Assembly (NCBI GenBank): GCA_016705065.1
Contig: JADIYY010000001.1
Coordinates: 806,001-870,000, forward strand
Length of the DNA: 64,000 bases
Source: Candidatus Aalborgiella aggregata
Lineage (GTDB): Bacteria; Pseudomonadota; Gammaproteobacteria; Burkholderiales; Burkholderiaceae_C
Direction of reading: 5' to 3'
This document shows positions 33,229 to 44,461 of this stretch, piece after piece (the stretch's first letter is position 1; every line of letters begins with the position of its first letter). The translations under genes were made by a program, and so were the position numbers. The notes under the pieces were generated by a model. That model worked only from the letters and a program-made list of their open reading frames with translations. It was not told the origin of the DNA and made no database searches.

Positions 33229-34887
33229 ATGATTCGCATTTCAGAACTCAAATTAGCGCTCGCCCATTCCGATGCCGAGCTGACCCAAGCCATCTTGGGC
33301 AAGCTGCACATTGCAGCCACCGATCTCATCGCCACGCACATTCACAAACGCAGTTTTGACGCCCGCAAAGCAGACATTTTGCAGGTCTACATTGTCGATG
33401 TGACATTGGCCAGCCCAGAGCTGGAAGCAGAGATCCTCGCTCGCTTTCCCGACCATCCGCACATTCGCCCCACGCCCGACATGGCGTACAAGCTGGTGGC
33501 GCAAGCACCAGCGCAGTTGACTGAGCGACCTGTGGTCGTGGGCTTTGGTCCTTGTGGGATTTTTGCCGCATTGATATTGGCACAAATGGGTTTCAAACCC
33601 ATCGTGCTAGAGCGTGGCAAACCTGTGCGCGAACGCACCAAAGACACCTGGGATTTGTGGCGCAAACACAATTTGCACCCCGAGAGCAATGTACAGTTTG
33701 GCGAAGGCGGTGCTGGCACGTTTTCAGACGGCAAGCTGTACAGCCAAATCAAAGACCCGCGACATTTGGGACGCAAGGTGATGCAAGAGTTTGTCAAAGC
33801 CGGCGCACCCGAAGACATTTTGTTTGAAGCGCACCCGCACATTGGCACTTTCAAGCTGGTGAAAGTGGTGGAGAATTTGCGTGCGCAAATCATCGCATTG
33901 GGTGGCGAAATTCGCTTTCAGCAACGCTTGACCGATGTGCACATTGAAGATGGCAAGCTACAAGCCATCACCGTGCTGGACGTGGCGAAAAACGAAACTT
34001 ACCAACTACCCGCGCAGCACGTGGTGCTGGCACTGGGGCATAGCGCGCGCGACACCTTTGAAATGTTGCATGAACGCGGTGTGTACATAGAAGCCAAGCC
34101 CTTTTCCATCGGCTTTCGCATCGAGCACCCGCAAAGCATCATCGACAAAGCGCGCTGGGGCAAACACGCGGGCAACCCCATTTTGGGCGCGGCCGATTAC
34201 AAGCTGGTGCACCACGCCAACAATGGCCGCGCGGTGTACAGCTTTTGCATGTGCCCAGGTGGCACGGTGGTGGCAGCCACCAGCGAAGTGGGCCGCGTGG
34301 TCACCAACGGCATGAGCCAGTATTCACGCAACGAACGCAATGCCAATGCGGGCATCGTCGTTGGCATCACACCTGAAGATTTCCCTGCTGACCATGGGCA
34401 AGTGGACGGCAACGGCAAGCCTTACGACAAGTCTTACCCACTTGCTGGCATGGTGCTACAGCGCCGCTTGGAATCTCACGCCTACACCTTGGGCGGTAGC
34501 AATTATGCAGCACCCGGGCAATTGGTGGGCGACTTTTTGCAGGACAAAGCGTCAAGTGCATTGGGCAACGTAGAGCCATCCTACAAACCCGGCGTAACCC
34601 TTGGCAGCCTGCACACCGCCCTGCCCAGCTACGCCATAGAAGCTATCCGCGAAGCCCTGCCCGCTTTTGGAAAAAAAATCAAAGGCTTTGATATGGCAGA
34701 TGCCATGCTAACCGGCGTAGAAACCCGCACCAGCAGCCCCATCAAAATCACCCGAGGCGAAGACTACCAAAGCCTCAACACCAAAGGCCTCTACCCCGCC
34801 GGCGAAGGCGCCAGCTACGCAGGCGGCATTTTGTCTGCGGCGGTGGATGGGATTAAGGTTGCGGAGGCGGTTGGGATTAGCTTGTAA
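33229..34887 (+). CDS. FAD-dependent oxidoreductase (COG2509-type)
   Basis: A 552-residue flavoprotein. An N-terminal domain of about 90 residues precedes the FAD motif VVVGFGPCGIFAALILAQMG and VLERGKPVRERT. FGEGGAGTFSDGKLYSQIKD, SFCMCPGGTVVAATSEVG and YPAGEGASYAGGILSAAVDG are typical of this conserved but uncharacterised family of FAD-dependent dehydrogenases. No signal peptide is seen. It lies 51 bases after the hydroxylase gene and ends close to the convergent ankyrin gene. Confidence 0.88.
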   Translation: MIRISELKLALAHSDAELTQAILGKLHIAATDLIATHIHKRSFDARKADILQVYIVDVTLASPELEAEILARFPDHPHIRPTPDMAYKLVAQAPAQLTERPVVVGFGPCGIFAALILAQMGFKPIVLERGKPVRERTKDTWDLWRKHNLHPESNVQFGEGGAGTFSDGKLYSQIKDPRHLGRKVMQEFVKAGAPEDILFEAHPHIGTFKLVKVVENLRAQIIALGGEIRFQQRLTDVHIEDGKLQAITVLDVAKNETYQLPAQHVVLALGHSARDTFEMLHERGVYIEAKPFSIGFRIEHPQSIIDKARWGKHAGNPILGAADYKLVHHANNGRAVYSFCMCPGGTVVAATSEVGRVVTNGMSQYSRNERNANAGIVVGITPEDFPADHGQVDGNGKPYDKSYPLAGMVLQRRLESHAYTLGGSNYAAPGQLVGDFLQDKASSALGNVEPSYKPGVTLGSLHTALPSYAIEAIREALPAFGKKIKGFDMADAMLTGVETRTSSPIKITRGEDYQSLNTKGLYPAGEGASYAGGILSAAVDGIKVAEAVGISL

Positions 34888-34902
34888 CTAACAATTACCA
34901 AC

Positions 34903-35253
34903 TCAAACACTTGGCACAATTTTGTTTACCAACCTCTGCCAAAAACTTTGCTCTTCTGCTTTCGCTCCCAACTTCTCCAACGCCTCAACCACTTCCAAAT
35001 GCTGATGCCGCTTCGCCGCTTGCAGCGGCGTTAGGCTGTCCATGATGGACAGCATGTTGGGGTCGGCGCCTTGGGTTAGGAGGTAGAGGGCGATATGGGG
35101 GTGGCCGTTGACGATGCTGGCTACCAATGGGGTGCAGAGGATTTCGGGGTGTTGGTAGTTGGGGTTGATGCCCTCTGCGATGTGGTGTGCTACCCTAGCG
35201 AGGTCGCCCGCCATGGCGGCTTGGTAGAGGTCTTTCCAATCACCGCCAGACAT
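34903..35253 (-). CDS. Ankyrin repeat protein
   Basis: A 116-residue protein formed by about three ankyrin units: DLYQAAMAGDLARVAHHIAE, then TPLVASIVNGHPHIALYLL with TQGADPN, and TPLQAAKRHQHLEVVEALEK. A short basic tail follows. No signal peptide is seen, so it is probably cytoplasmic. It lies three bases downstream of the decayed ORF at 35256-35727 on the same strand. The function is unknown; ankyrin repeats usually bind proteins. Confidence 0.75.
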   Translation of the reverse strand: MSGGDWKDLYQAAMAGDLARVAHHIAEGINPNYQHPEILCTPLVASIVNGHPHIALYLLTQGADPNMLSIMDSLTPLQAAKRHQHLEVVEALEKLGAKAEEQSFWQRLVNKIVPSV

Positions 35254-35255
35254 AG

Positions 35256-35727
35256 CTAATTTGTTCTATCGGGTTCGAGTGGCGGAACTTGTTGAGAAAT
35301 TGACATGAAGCCTTGCGCATCCAGCTCAGTGCATTCCTTCCAAATTCGTGCACCGCTTGCACCGTAAGCGATAGGTGGTGGCAACGGAATTACGCCGCCT
35401 AGACTCCCGACCTGTCGAATTGTTTGATCAATAGGATCAGAGACTTTCCCTGTTCTAGCCGAAACATATAAAAAACGACGTTCACCCGTCTGTACCGTTA
35501 ATAAAGATGCGGGTGCATAGTCAGATTGACCTGGCATGAAGCGATAACGATCAACGACATTTAAGGCAGGTGCGCCACTTTCTTTTCACCAAATAAGCAT
35601 CCATCTCCCGGGTAAAAACAACTGAGTCACCATTGCAAGCGGCACTTTTTGAATACGTCCCCCCCAGAATTACCGCAACATGAGAATTTCTCTCCATCAG
35701 TATTTTTGTAGTTGACAGATTCTCTGT
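35256..35727 (-). pseudogene. Degenerate gene, unknown function
   Basis: The 3' part (35256-35537) is an open frame of 93 codons ending LEPDRTN. Open sequence of good protein character continues upstream without a start (KESGAPALNVVDRYRF), until a TGA at about 35591. Further upstream the protein-like sequence is in another frame: DGEKFSCCGNSGGDVFKKC, a TGG-TGA stop, then LSCFYPGDGCLFGEK. One base added in the AAAAGAAAG stretch near 35586 would join GCLFGEK to ESGAPA. This suggests one Cys-containing gene broken by a stop and a frameshift, with no clear 5' end before pccA. I do not recognise the family. Confidence 0.55.
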
Positions 35728-37788
35728 TTACGCAAACTCCACAATCACCTGATCCACCACCAGTGATTCGCCTTTGGCGGCGACTACTTTGCTGACCACG
35801 CCGTCGGCTGCTGCGAATAGCACGTTTTCCATTTTCATGGCTTCGATGACGGCGACGCGTTCGCCGGCTTGGACTTTTTGGCCAACTTGCACCGCCACGT
35901 CTACCAACAAACCAGGCATGGGCGACAGCACAAAGCGGCTCATGTCGGGGGCGGCTTTGTGGGGCATGAGTTTGTGCATTTCGGCCATGCGGGGTGACAC
36001 CACCATGGCGTCGATTTTGGTGCCGTTGTGCTGCACGCGCAAAGCCAATGGGTTTTTAATCGCCACGTTATTCGCGCCGCGCTCCACCTGTGCGGTGAAC
36101 GGCTGACCGTTGACGGTGCCAGTAATCACCACATCGTTCAAACGCGAATTGCTACAAATATCATAGCACTCTTGGCCGATTTTAATTCGGCTAGAGCCCG
36201 ATTTGCCTTCTATTTCTGTAACGTTGACGGGTGTGTAGATGTGTTCGCCAGCGGTGTCCAATGTGATCACCACATAGTCGCTGCCCGCTTGCACGGCATA
36301 GCCGGGCAATTGGCCGGTGATACCTGTGGCGCGTTCGCGCGATTTGCGGCGCACAAAGGCTGCGAGGGCAACCAAGAACGATGAATCGTCGTGTGGCACG
36401 TCTTCCGCCTTAAAGCCTTTGGCGTAATGCTCGGCAATGAAGCCGGTGTTGAAATTGCCAGCGACAAATTTGGGGTGCGCCAACAAAGCGGCTTGGAATG
36501 GGATGTTGCTGCTGACGCCGCGAATCACAAAGCCGTTCAGCGCTTCGCGCATTTTGGCAATGGCGTCGTTGCGGTCTTTGCCGTGCACGATGAGCTTGGC
36601 AATCATCGAGTCGTAATACATGGGAATCTCGCCACCGTCTTGCACGCCGGTGTCCACGCGCACGCCGTACCAGTCGGTCACGTTGGCTTGGTGCATGGTT
36701 TGTGCGGGTGGTGCAAAGCGCACCAAACGGCCAGTGGACGGCAAGAAGTTGCGGAACGGATCTTCGGCGTTAATGCGGCACTCAATCGCCCAGCCATCGC
36801 GCTTGACTTCGGCTTGCGTGAGTGGCAATTTTTCGCCAGCGGCGACGCGAATCATCAGCTCCACCAAGTCCAAACCGGTGATGCACTCGGTGACTGGGTG
36901 TTCCACCTGCAAGCGGGTGTTCATCTCTAAAAAGTAAAAGCTTTGGTCTTTGCCGACCACAAATTCCACCGTGCCCGCGCTTTGGTATTTCACCGCTTTG
37001 GCCAGTGCCACGGCTTGTTCACCCATGGCTTTGCGAGTCGCGTCGCTGATGAATGGGCTTGGTGCTTCTTCAATCACTTTTTGGTGGCGGCGCTGGATGG
37101 AGCATTCACGCTCGTTCAAATAAATCACATTACCAAAACTGTCACCCACCAATTGAATTTCAATGTGGCGTGGCTCTTCGACAAACTTCTCAATGAACAC
37201 GCGGTCGTCGCCAAAGCTGTTGCGCGCTTCGTTGCGGCACGATGTGAAACCTTCTAAAGCTTCTTTGTCGTTGTACGCCACGCGCAAGCCCTTACCACCA
37301 CCGCCTGCAGATGCTTTGATCATCACCGGGTAGCCAATGCCTTTGGCAATTTCGACCGCTTTTTCAGGCGTTTCAATCGCGTCGTTCACACCTGGGATGC
37401 AGTTCACGCCTGCAGTGCCTGCCAGCTTTTTGGATTCAATTTTGTCGCCCATGGCGGCAATGGAATAGTGCTTGGGGCCAATGAAGATGATGCCCTCTTC
37501 TTCCACGCGCTTGGCAAAGCCCGCGTTTTCCGACAAAAAGCCGTAGCCTGGGTGCACTGCTTGTGCGCCGGTTTGTTTGCAAGCAGCAATGATTTTGTCG
37601 GCCACCAAATAGCTCTCACGGCTGGGCGCGGGGCCAATGTTGACGGCTTCGTCTGCCAGCATCACATGGCGCGCGTCTTTGTCTGCTTCCGAATAAACAG
37701 CCACGGTTTTGATGCCCATTTTGCGGGCAGTTTGAATCACACGGCAAGCGATTTCGCCACGGTTGGCGATGAGGATTTTTGTAAACAT
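35728..37788 (-). CDS. pccA: Propionyl-CoA (acyl-CoA) carboxylase biotin-containing alpha subunit
   Basis: A 686-residue subunit with biotin carboxylase (residues 1-445) and C-terminal biotin carrier domain. Visible are ILIANRGEIACRVIQTARKMG, the ATP-grasp loop KASAGGGGKGLRVAYN, RECSIQRRHQKVIEE, EMNTRLQVEHPVTE, and the biotin site VIEAMKMENVLFA. It carboxylates propionyl-CoA to methylmalonyl-CoA with pccB, followed by mutase. pccB and mcm are on the same strand upstream, but a frameshifted DUF389 gene separates pccB from pccA. Residues around 525-545 (coding 36156-36215) may include a strongly drifted copy of the dispersed repeat. Confidence 0.93.
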   Translation of the reverse strand: MFTKILIANRGEIACRVIQTARKMGIKTVAVYSEADKDARHVMLADEAVNIGPAPSRESYLVADKIIAACKQTGAQAVHPGYGFLSENAGFAKRVEEEGIIFIGPKHYSIAAMGDKIESKKLAGTAGVNCIPGVNDAIETPEKAVEIAKGIGYPVMIKASAGGGGKGLRVAYNDKEALEGFTSCRNEARNSFGDDRVFIEKFVEEPRHIEIQLVGDSFGNVIYLNERECSIQRRHQKVIEEAPSPFISDATRKAMGEQAVALAKAVKYQSAGTVEFVVGKDQSFYFLEMNTRLQVEHPVTECITGLDLVELMIRVAAGEKLPLTQAEVKRDGWAIECRINAEDPFRNFLPSTGRLVRFAPPAQTMHQANVTDWYGVRVDTGVQDGGEIPMYYDSMIAKLIVHGKDRNDAIAKMREALNGFVIRGVSSNIPFQAALLAHPKFVAGNFNTGFIAEHYAKGFKAEDVPHDDSSFLVALAAFVRRKSRERATGITGQLPGYAVQAGSDYVVITLDTAGEHIYTPVNVTEIEGKSGSSRIKIGQECYDICSNSRLNDVVITGTVNGQPFTAQVERGANNVAIKNPLALRVQHNGTKIDAMVVSPRMAEMHKLMPHKAAPDMSRFVLSPMPGLLVDVAVQVGQKVQAGERVAVIEAMKMENVLFAAADGVVSKVVAAKGESLVVDQVIVEFA

Positions 37789-37871
37789 TTCTTTAGTTTC
37801 CTGAGTTGGGGAGTAAGTGCGGTATTTTCAGCTGTGTTGCTGAATTTTAGTAATCTGCACTTGCGCAATTT

Positions 37872-38824
37872 TCAATGCGGATGCAACTGGGCATCATCGC
37901 GATCAGTGCCGCGTTGTTTTTGCTCTTCCCACATCGCAGAGTCCGGACGTAAGACCGATACCTCAGCATGCGTGATTCCGCGCTTTGTCAGTGCATTCAT
38001 GGCACGTTCTTTCAGAGCACGCTCATCGACAACGCCGACGACCCCCAGATTGATGCGCGTTATCTGATCGATTTCGCGCCGAACAATTGGAACGGTCTGA
38101 CTGCACAATTTCCTGCCACATTCGCTGCCGAACGGAAATATTCATGCTGTACAAAACGATAGCCTTGCCATATGCTGGGAACCAGCACTGCCATTAAACA
38201 CGCAGTGATGACCCATCGGTGGAGTTTCACTGTGCGTTCACTGAGCTCTTGTTGTTTGGGCAAACGCAAAATACGCCCTACCACCAAGGTGGCGCTGGCG
38301 ATAAAAATACTGTTGATCAAAAACAAATAGAACGCACCTGCCGCCATGTCCCAACGCAAATGAGCGATGCCAAAACCCACGGTGCACAAGGGTGGCATCA
38401 AGGCAGTGGCAATTGCCACACCTGGCGCTATGTTGGTGAATGACCGGCGTGTGACTGCCACCATGCCTGCAGCACCACCGAAAGCGGCAATCAGCACATC
38501 CCACAGATTAGGGCTGGTGCGCGCCATCATCTCAGAGCTGGGCTCATCCAAGGGGCTGAGTGAAAAATAAACGATGGATGTCAGCAGACTGACCAAGGTG
38601 AAACCAATCAGTGTCGACGCACTGCTTCGCATCAATTTCAGGTCAGAGATTGCAGCACCATAACCCACACCAACAATCGGAGCCATCAGGGGCGAGATCA
38701 ACATCGCGCCGATGATGACAGCGGTGGAATTGACATTCAGACCAACCGACGCAATCAAGATGGCAAAAAACAAAAATTGAACGCACCTAAAACGCACTAT
38801 AAATTTACTTGGTTTTGTCAACAA
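37872..38824 (-). pseudogene. DUF389 membrane protein, apparently frameshifted
   Basis: The frame at 38060-38824 encodes 254 residues with the DUF389 core: FAILIASVGLNVNSTAVIIG, AMLISPLMAPIVGVGYG, and GVAIATALMPPLCTVGFG. It has about six membrane spans, then stops in RPFQLFGAKSIR. The expected C-terminal domain continues in a different frame at 37872-38108 (INLGVVGVVDERALKERAMN, then RGITHAEVSVLRPD). The two frames overlap for 49 bases, so one indel near 38060-38108 probably breaks the gene. The start is TTG 38824, and the N-terminus is short. It lies within the pccB-pccA interval of an otherwise contiguous propionate operon. A sequencing error cannot be excluded. Confidence 0.7.
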
Positions 38825-38855
38825 GGTGATGATCGCATCGTCAACATGGCATTAC

Positions 38856-40388
38856 TCAGAGTGGGATGTTCCCATGCTTGCGCCAAGGGTTCTCAAGTTT
38901 CTTGTCTTTCAACATCACCAGCGAACGGCAAATGCGTTTGCGAGTTTCGTGAGGGAGAATCACGTCGTCGATGAAACCGCGTGCGCCAGCAACAAATGGG
39001 TTGGCGAAGCGGGCTTTGTACTCGGCTTCTTTGGCAGCAAGTTTGGCTGGGTCACCTTTGTCTTCACGGAAGATAATCTCCACCGCGCCTTTGGCACCCA
39101 TCACCGCGATTTCGGCATTGGGCCAAGCGAAGTTAACGTCGCCACGTAAATGTTTGGACGCCATCACGTCATATGCACCGCCATAGGCTTTGCGGGTGAT
39201 GACGGTGATTTTTGGCACCGTGCATTCGGCATAGGCGTAGAGCAATTTCGCGCCATGCTTGATGATGCCGCCATATTCTTGGCTGGTACCAGGCATGAAG
39301 CCGGGCACGTCAACAAAAGTGACGACGGGAATGTTGAACGCATCGCAAAAGCGCACAAAGCGTGCGGCTTTGATACTGGATTTGATGTCCAAGCAACCAG
39401 CCAGCACCAAAGGTTGGTTCGCCACAATGCCGATCGTTTGACCATCCATGCGGGCAAAACCGACGATGATGTTCTTGGCGTATTCGGGTTGGATTTCAAA
39501 GAAATCGCCATCGTCCACGGTTTTGAGAATCAACTCTTTCATGTCGTAGGCTTTGTTTGGATTGTCGGGCACCAATGTGTCCAAGCTGGTTTCCAAACGG
39601 TCAATCGGGTCGCCACTCTTGCGCACCGGTGCTTTTTCGCGGTTCGACAGCGGCAAGTAGTTGTACAAGCGGCGCAGCATCAAGAGTGCTTCGACGTCAT
39701 TGTCAAAAGCTAAATCGGCGACACCGCTCTTGGTGGTGTGGGTGATGGCACCGCCCAGTTCTTCAGCGGTGACTTCTTCATGCGTCACGGTTTTGACCAC
39801 TTCAGGACCGGTGACGAACATGTAGGACGAGTCTTTGACCATGAAAATAAAGTCGGTCATGGCAGGTGAATACACCGCGCCGCCGGCTGATGGCCCCATG
39901 ATCATGCTGATTTGAGGAATCACGCCGCTGGCCATGACGTTACGCTGGAACACATCGGCATAGCCGCCCAGTGACGCCACGCCCTCTTGAATGCGCGCAC
40001 CGCCAGAATCGTTCAGGCCAATCACCGGTGCACCCACCTTCATGGCTTGGTCCATCACCTTGCAGATTTTTTCGGCATGCGCTTCTGACAGCGCACCGCC
40101 AAACACGGTGAAGTCTTGGCTGAAGACAAACACCAAACGGCCGTTGATCATGCCGTAACCGGTGACCACGCCGTCCCCTGGGATTTTGTTGTCGGCCATG
40201 CCAAAGTCGGTACAGCGGTGTTCGACAAACATGTCCCACTCTTCAAAAGTGCCTTCGTCCAGTAGCACGTCCAAGCGCTCACGCGCTGTGAGTTTGCCTT
40301 TGCTGTGCTGTGCTGCAATGCGTTTTTCGCCACCGCCAAGTCGGGCTAGTTCGCGTTTGGCTTCGAGTTGTTTCAGTATGTCTTGCAT
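38856..40388 (-). CDS. pccB: Propionyl-CoA carboxylase beta (carboxyltransferase) subunit
   Basis: A 510-residue carboxyltransferase. Features: KLTARERLDVLLDEGTFEEW near the N-terminus, RIQEGVASLGGYADVF, the acyl-CoA region GPSAGGAVYSPAMTDF, FVDVPGFMPGTSQEYGGII, and GGAYDVMASKHLRGDVNFAW. The length and motifs are those of PccB-type subunits. It works with the biotin-containing PccA encoded downstream and with methylmalonyl-CoA mutase upstream. A repeat copy lies in the 110-bp gap between meaB and pccB. Confidence 0.95.
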   Translation of the reverse strand: MQDILKQLEAKRELARLGGGEKRIAAQHSKGKLTARERLDVLLDEGTFEEWDMFVEHRCTDFGMADNKIPGDGVVTGYGMINGRLVFVFSQDFTVFGGALSEAHAEKICKVMDQAMKVGAPVIGLNDSGGARIQEGVASLGGYADVFQRNVMASGVIPQISMIMGPSAGGAVYSPAMTDFIFMVKDSSYMFVTGPEVVKTVTHEEVTAEELGGAITHTTKSGVADLAFDNDVEALLMLRRLYNYLPLSNREKAPVRKSGDPIDRLETSLDTLVPDNPNKAYDMKELILKTVDDGDFFEIQPEYAKNIIVGFARMDGQTIGIVANQPLVLAGCLDIKSSIKAARFVRFCDAFNIPVVTFVDVPGFMPGTSQEYGGIIKHGAKLLYAYAECTVPKITVITRKAYGGAYDVMASKHLRGDVNFAWPNAEIAVMGAKGAVEIIFREDKGDPAKLAAKEAEYKARFANPFVAGARGFIDDVILPHETRKRICRSLVMLKDKKLENPWRKHGNIPL

Positions 40389-40441
40389 GGTTTTCTTCTT
40401 TGGTTGACGTTGAAAAGTTTGGTTACAATTTGTGAATATTA

Positions 40442-40510
40442 TGCTATGTATTTAATAGCAGTTTAGGCAATAAATACGCCGTTTATAGGCCAATTTGTCA
40501 TATATATTTT
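40442..40510 (+). repeat. Dispersed palindromic repeat, copy 9 (meaB-pccB gap)
   Basis: Near-consensus: TGCTATGTATTTAATAGCA, TTTAGGCAATAAATACGCCG, TTTATAGGCCAATTTGTCA and an AT-rich end. The last 13 bases overlap the 3' end of meaB (stop at 40498-40500), so the last residues of MeaB (KYI) are encoded by the end of the repeat. Confidence 0.9.
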
Positions 40511-41502
40511 CCTTCTAATAGGTTCAACAAGATTCTGGCGGCGGTCGATGCCGCAACGCGCCCTTCAGATACATCGCTCACCATTTGCGGCATTTGCGCT
40601 TGCACTTGAAGGTTGGATTTGAACTGCTGCTTCAAACCCGCATCAATGCGCTCCCACATCCATGCCAGTGCTTGCTGTTGGCGTTTGGTGGCGAATTTGC
40701 CGTTGGCGTTTTGCAGGGTTTTGAATTCGTTCACGGCTTGCCAAAAGGTGTCTATGCCTTGCGCGTTCAATGCGCTCAATAGCAAAGCTTTGGGGTGCCA
40801 GTTTTTGTCTGACTGCTCGGCAAACATGCCCAGCAATTGCATGGCGGCGGTGATTTGCAAACGCGCACGCTCGGCAGCCAGTGGGTCAATGTCGCTTTTG
40901 TTGATGAGTACGATGTCAGCCAGCTCCATCACACCTTTTTTGATGGCTTGTAAATCATCACCCGCATTGGGCAGCTGCATCAACACAAACATATCGGTCA
41001 TGCCAGCCACTGCAGTTTCACTCTGCCCCACACCCACGGTTTCGACAATCACCACGTCAAAGCCAGCTGCTTCGCAAACCAACATGGCTTCGCGGGTTTT
41101 CTCGGCCACACCGCCCAGCGTGCCGCTGCTGGGGCTGGGGCGAATGTAGGCGCGCTGGTCAACCGACAATTTTTCCATGCGGGTTTTGTCGCCCAAAATT
41201 GAGCCGCCCGAAACGGTAGATGAAGGGTCAATCGTCAGCACCGCCACGCGGTGCCCCTGCTCTATCAAATACAAACCCAGCGCTTCAATGAAGGTCGATT
41301 TGCCGACGCCCGGCACACCGCTGATTCCCAAGCGCAGAGATTTACCGGTGTGCGGCAACAACTTCGTGAGCAACTCATCAGCCTGTGCCCGATGGTCAGC
41401 ACGGGTAGATTCCAGCAGTGTGATGGCTTTGGCAATGGCGCGGCGCTGTGCCAGCGCATCAGCGCGCTGCACCACACCTTCCAAAAGACCAGTGCTTTGC
41501 AC
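40498..41502 (-). CDS. meaB: Methylmalonyl-CoA mutase-associated GTPase MeaB
   Basis: A 334-residue G3E-family GTPase that protects and loads methylmalonyl-CoA mutase with its cobalamin cofactor. The P-loop is GISGVPGVGKSTFIEALG (about residue 60). LTIDPSSTVSGGSILGDKTR and VETVGVGQSETAVAGMTDMF follow, and NKSD provides guanine specificity. The gene starts six bases after the mutase stop, so the two are coupled. The C-terminal residues KYI fall in the dispersed repeat at 40442-40510, suggesting the repeat supplied a new stop codon. Confidence 0.94.
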   Translation of the reverse strand: MQSTGLLEGVVQRADALAQRRAIAKAITLLESTRADHRAQADELLTKLLPHTGKSLRLGISGVPGVGKSTFIEALGLYLIEQGHRVAVLTIDPSSTVSGGSILGDKTRMEKLSVDQRAYIRPSPSSGTLGGVAEKTREAMLVCEAAGFDVVIVETVGVGQSETAVAGMTDMFVLMQLPNAGDDLQAIKKGVMELADIVLINKSDIDPLAAERARLQITAAMQLLGMFAEQSDKNWHPKALLLSALNAQGIDTFWQAVNEFKTLQNANGKFATKRQQQALAWMWERIDAGLKQQFKSNLQVQAQMPQMVSDVSEGRVAASTAARILLNLLEGKYI

Positions 41503-41508
41503 GGTTGC

Positions 41509-43692
<2,184 letters not shown>

Positions 43693-43730
43693 ATGGTTAT
43701 CTTAGCAAGTAATATTGCGCTTGTGTCATT

Positions 43731-43749
43731 TTATAATTCATAATTATAA
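43731..43749. promoter_or_regulatory. Perfect palindrome between mcm and gntR, likely GntR operator
   Basis: TTATAATT (43731-43738), CAT, AATTATAA (43742-43749): 8-bp perfect arms in the 83-bp divergent gap between mcm (starts 43692) and the GntR gene (starts 43776). The position suits a shared operator by which the GntR protein represses itself and the propionate genes. Confidence 0.6.
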
Positions 43750-43775
43750 ATTCAGATTTCCGCTAGAATACTTAC

Positions 43776-44459
43776 ATGAACCCCAAAAATGCCAATATGG
43801 GCATCATAGCAGGCCGACTCAAACCAGTTCCACTCTATTTAGAAGTGGCAGAATTGCTGCGGCAACGAATTTTCAAACGCAGTCCAGAAGATTTGGAGCC
43901 TGGTAGCTGGATCGATGAACTCAAATTAGCCCAAGAATACGGCATAAGCCGCACACCTCTTCGCGAAGCTTTGAAGGTATTGGCAACCGAAGGGCTGGTC
44001 ACCATGAAGGTACGCCGTGGCGCTTATGTGACCGAAGTTTCCAAACAAGATTTAAACGATGTGTACCACTTACTCAGCCTACTGGAAAGCGATGCCGCTG
44101 GCGTGGTTGCCTCTAATGCAACCAAAGTGGAAATAAATCAATTGGTTAATATACATGAAAGTTTAGAAAAAGTATTTACAAAGCAACCAGTTGATACAGA
44201 ACAATTTTTTAGTGTCAATGAGCAGTTTCACATGGCGCTTTTACGCATCGCTAACAATCGATGGCGCGATCAAATGGTGGCCGACCTGCGCAAAGTCATG
44301 AAACTCAACCGGCACAATTCTTTGTTGAAAAAAGGTCGAATTGAAGAATCCCTAACCGAACACCGTGCGATCATCCAAGCCATCGCTGCCCGCGATATAC
44401 CTGCTACAGTGTCTGCCATGCAAACTCATTTTAAAAATGGCTTAGAGGCAGCAGAATAA
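43776..44459 (+). CDS. GntR family transcriptional regulator (FCD domain)
   Basis: A 227-residue regulator. The winged-helix domain (residues 15-85) contains LYLEVAELLRQRIF, LKLAQEYGISRTPLREALKV and LVTMKVRRGAYVTEVS. The C-terminal FCD ligand domain has the metal-site-type residues in NEQFHMALLRIANN and LTEHRAIIQAI. It is divergent from mcm and probably controls the propionyl-CoA pathway in response to an organic acid or acyl compound. The 19-base palindrome upstream is its likely site. Confidence 0.9.
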   Translation: MNPKNANMGIIAGRLKPVPLYLEVAELLRQRIFKRSPEDLEPGSWIDELKLAQEYGISRTPLREALKVLATEGLVTMKVRRGAYVTEVSKQDLNDVYHLLSLLESDAAGVVASNATKVEINQLVNIHESLEKVFTKQPVDTEQFFSVNEQFHMALLRIANNRWRDQMVADLRKVMKLNRHNSLLKKGRIEESLTEHRAIIQAIAARDIPATVSAMQTHFKNGLEAAE

Positions 44460-44461
44460 CC

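Noticed and set aside
35660..35666. Seven-C run as a programmed frameshift site
   Set aside because: It lies in a region that already shows other frame damage. Nothing such as a downstream structure or a start supports programmed shifting.
37872..38108. Independent small gene of 78 residues
   Set aside because: The sequence looks like the missing C-terminal domain of the adjacent DUF389 protein in another frame, so it was treated as part of that broken gene.
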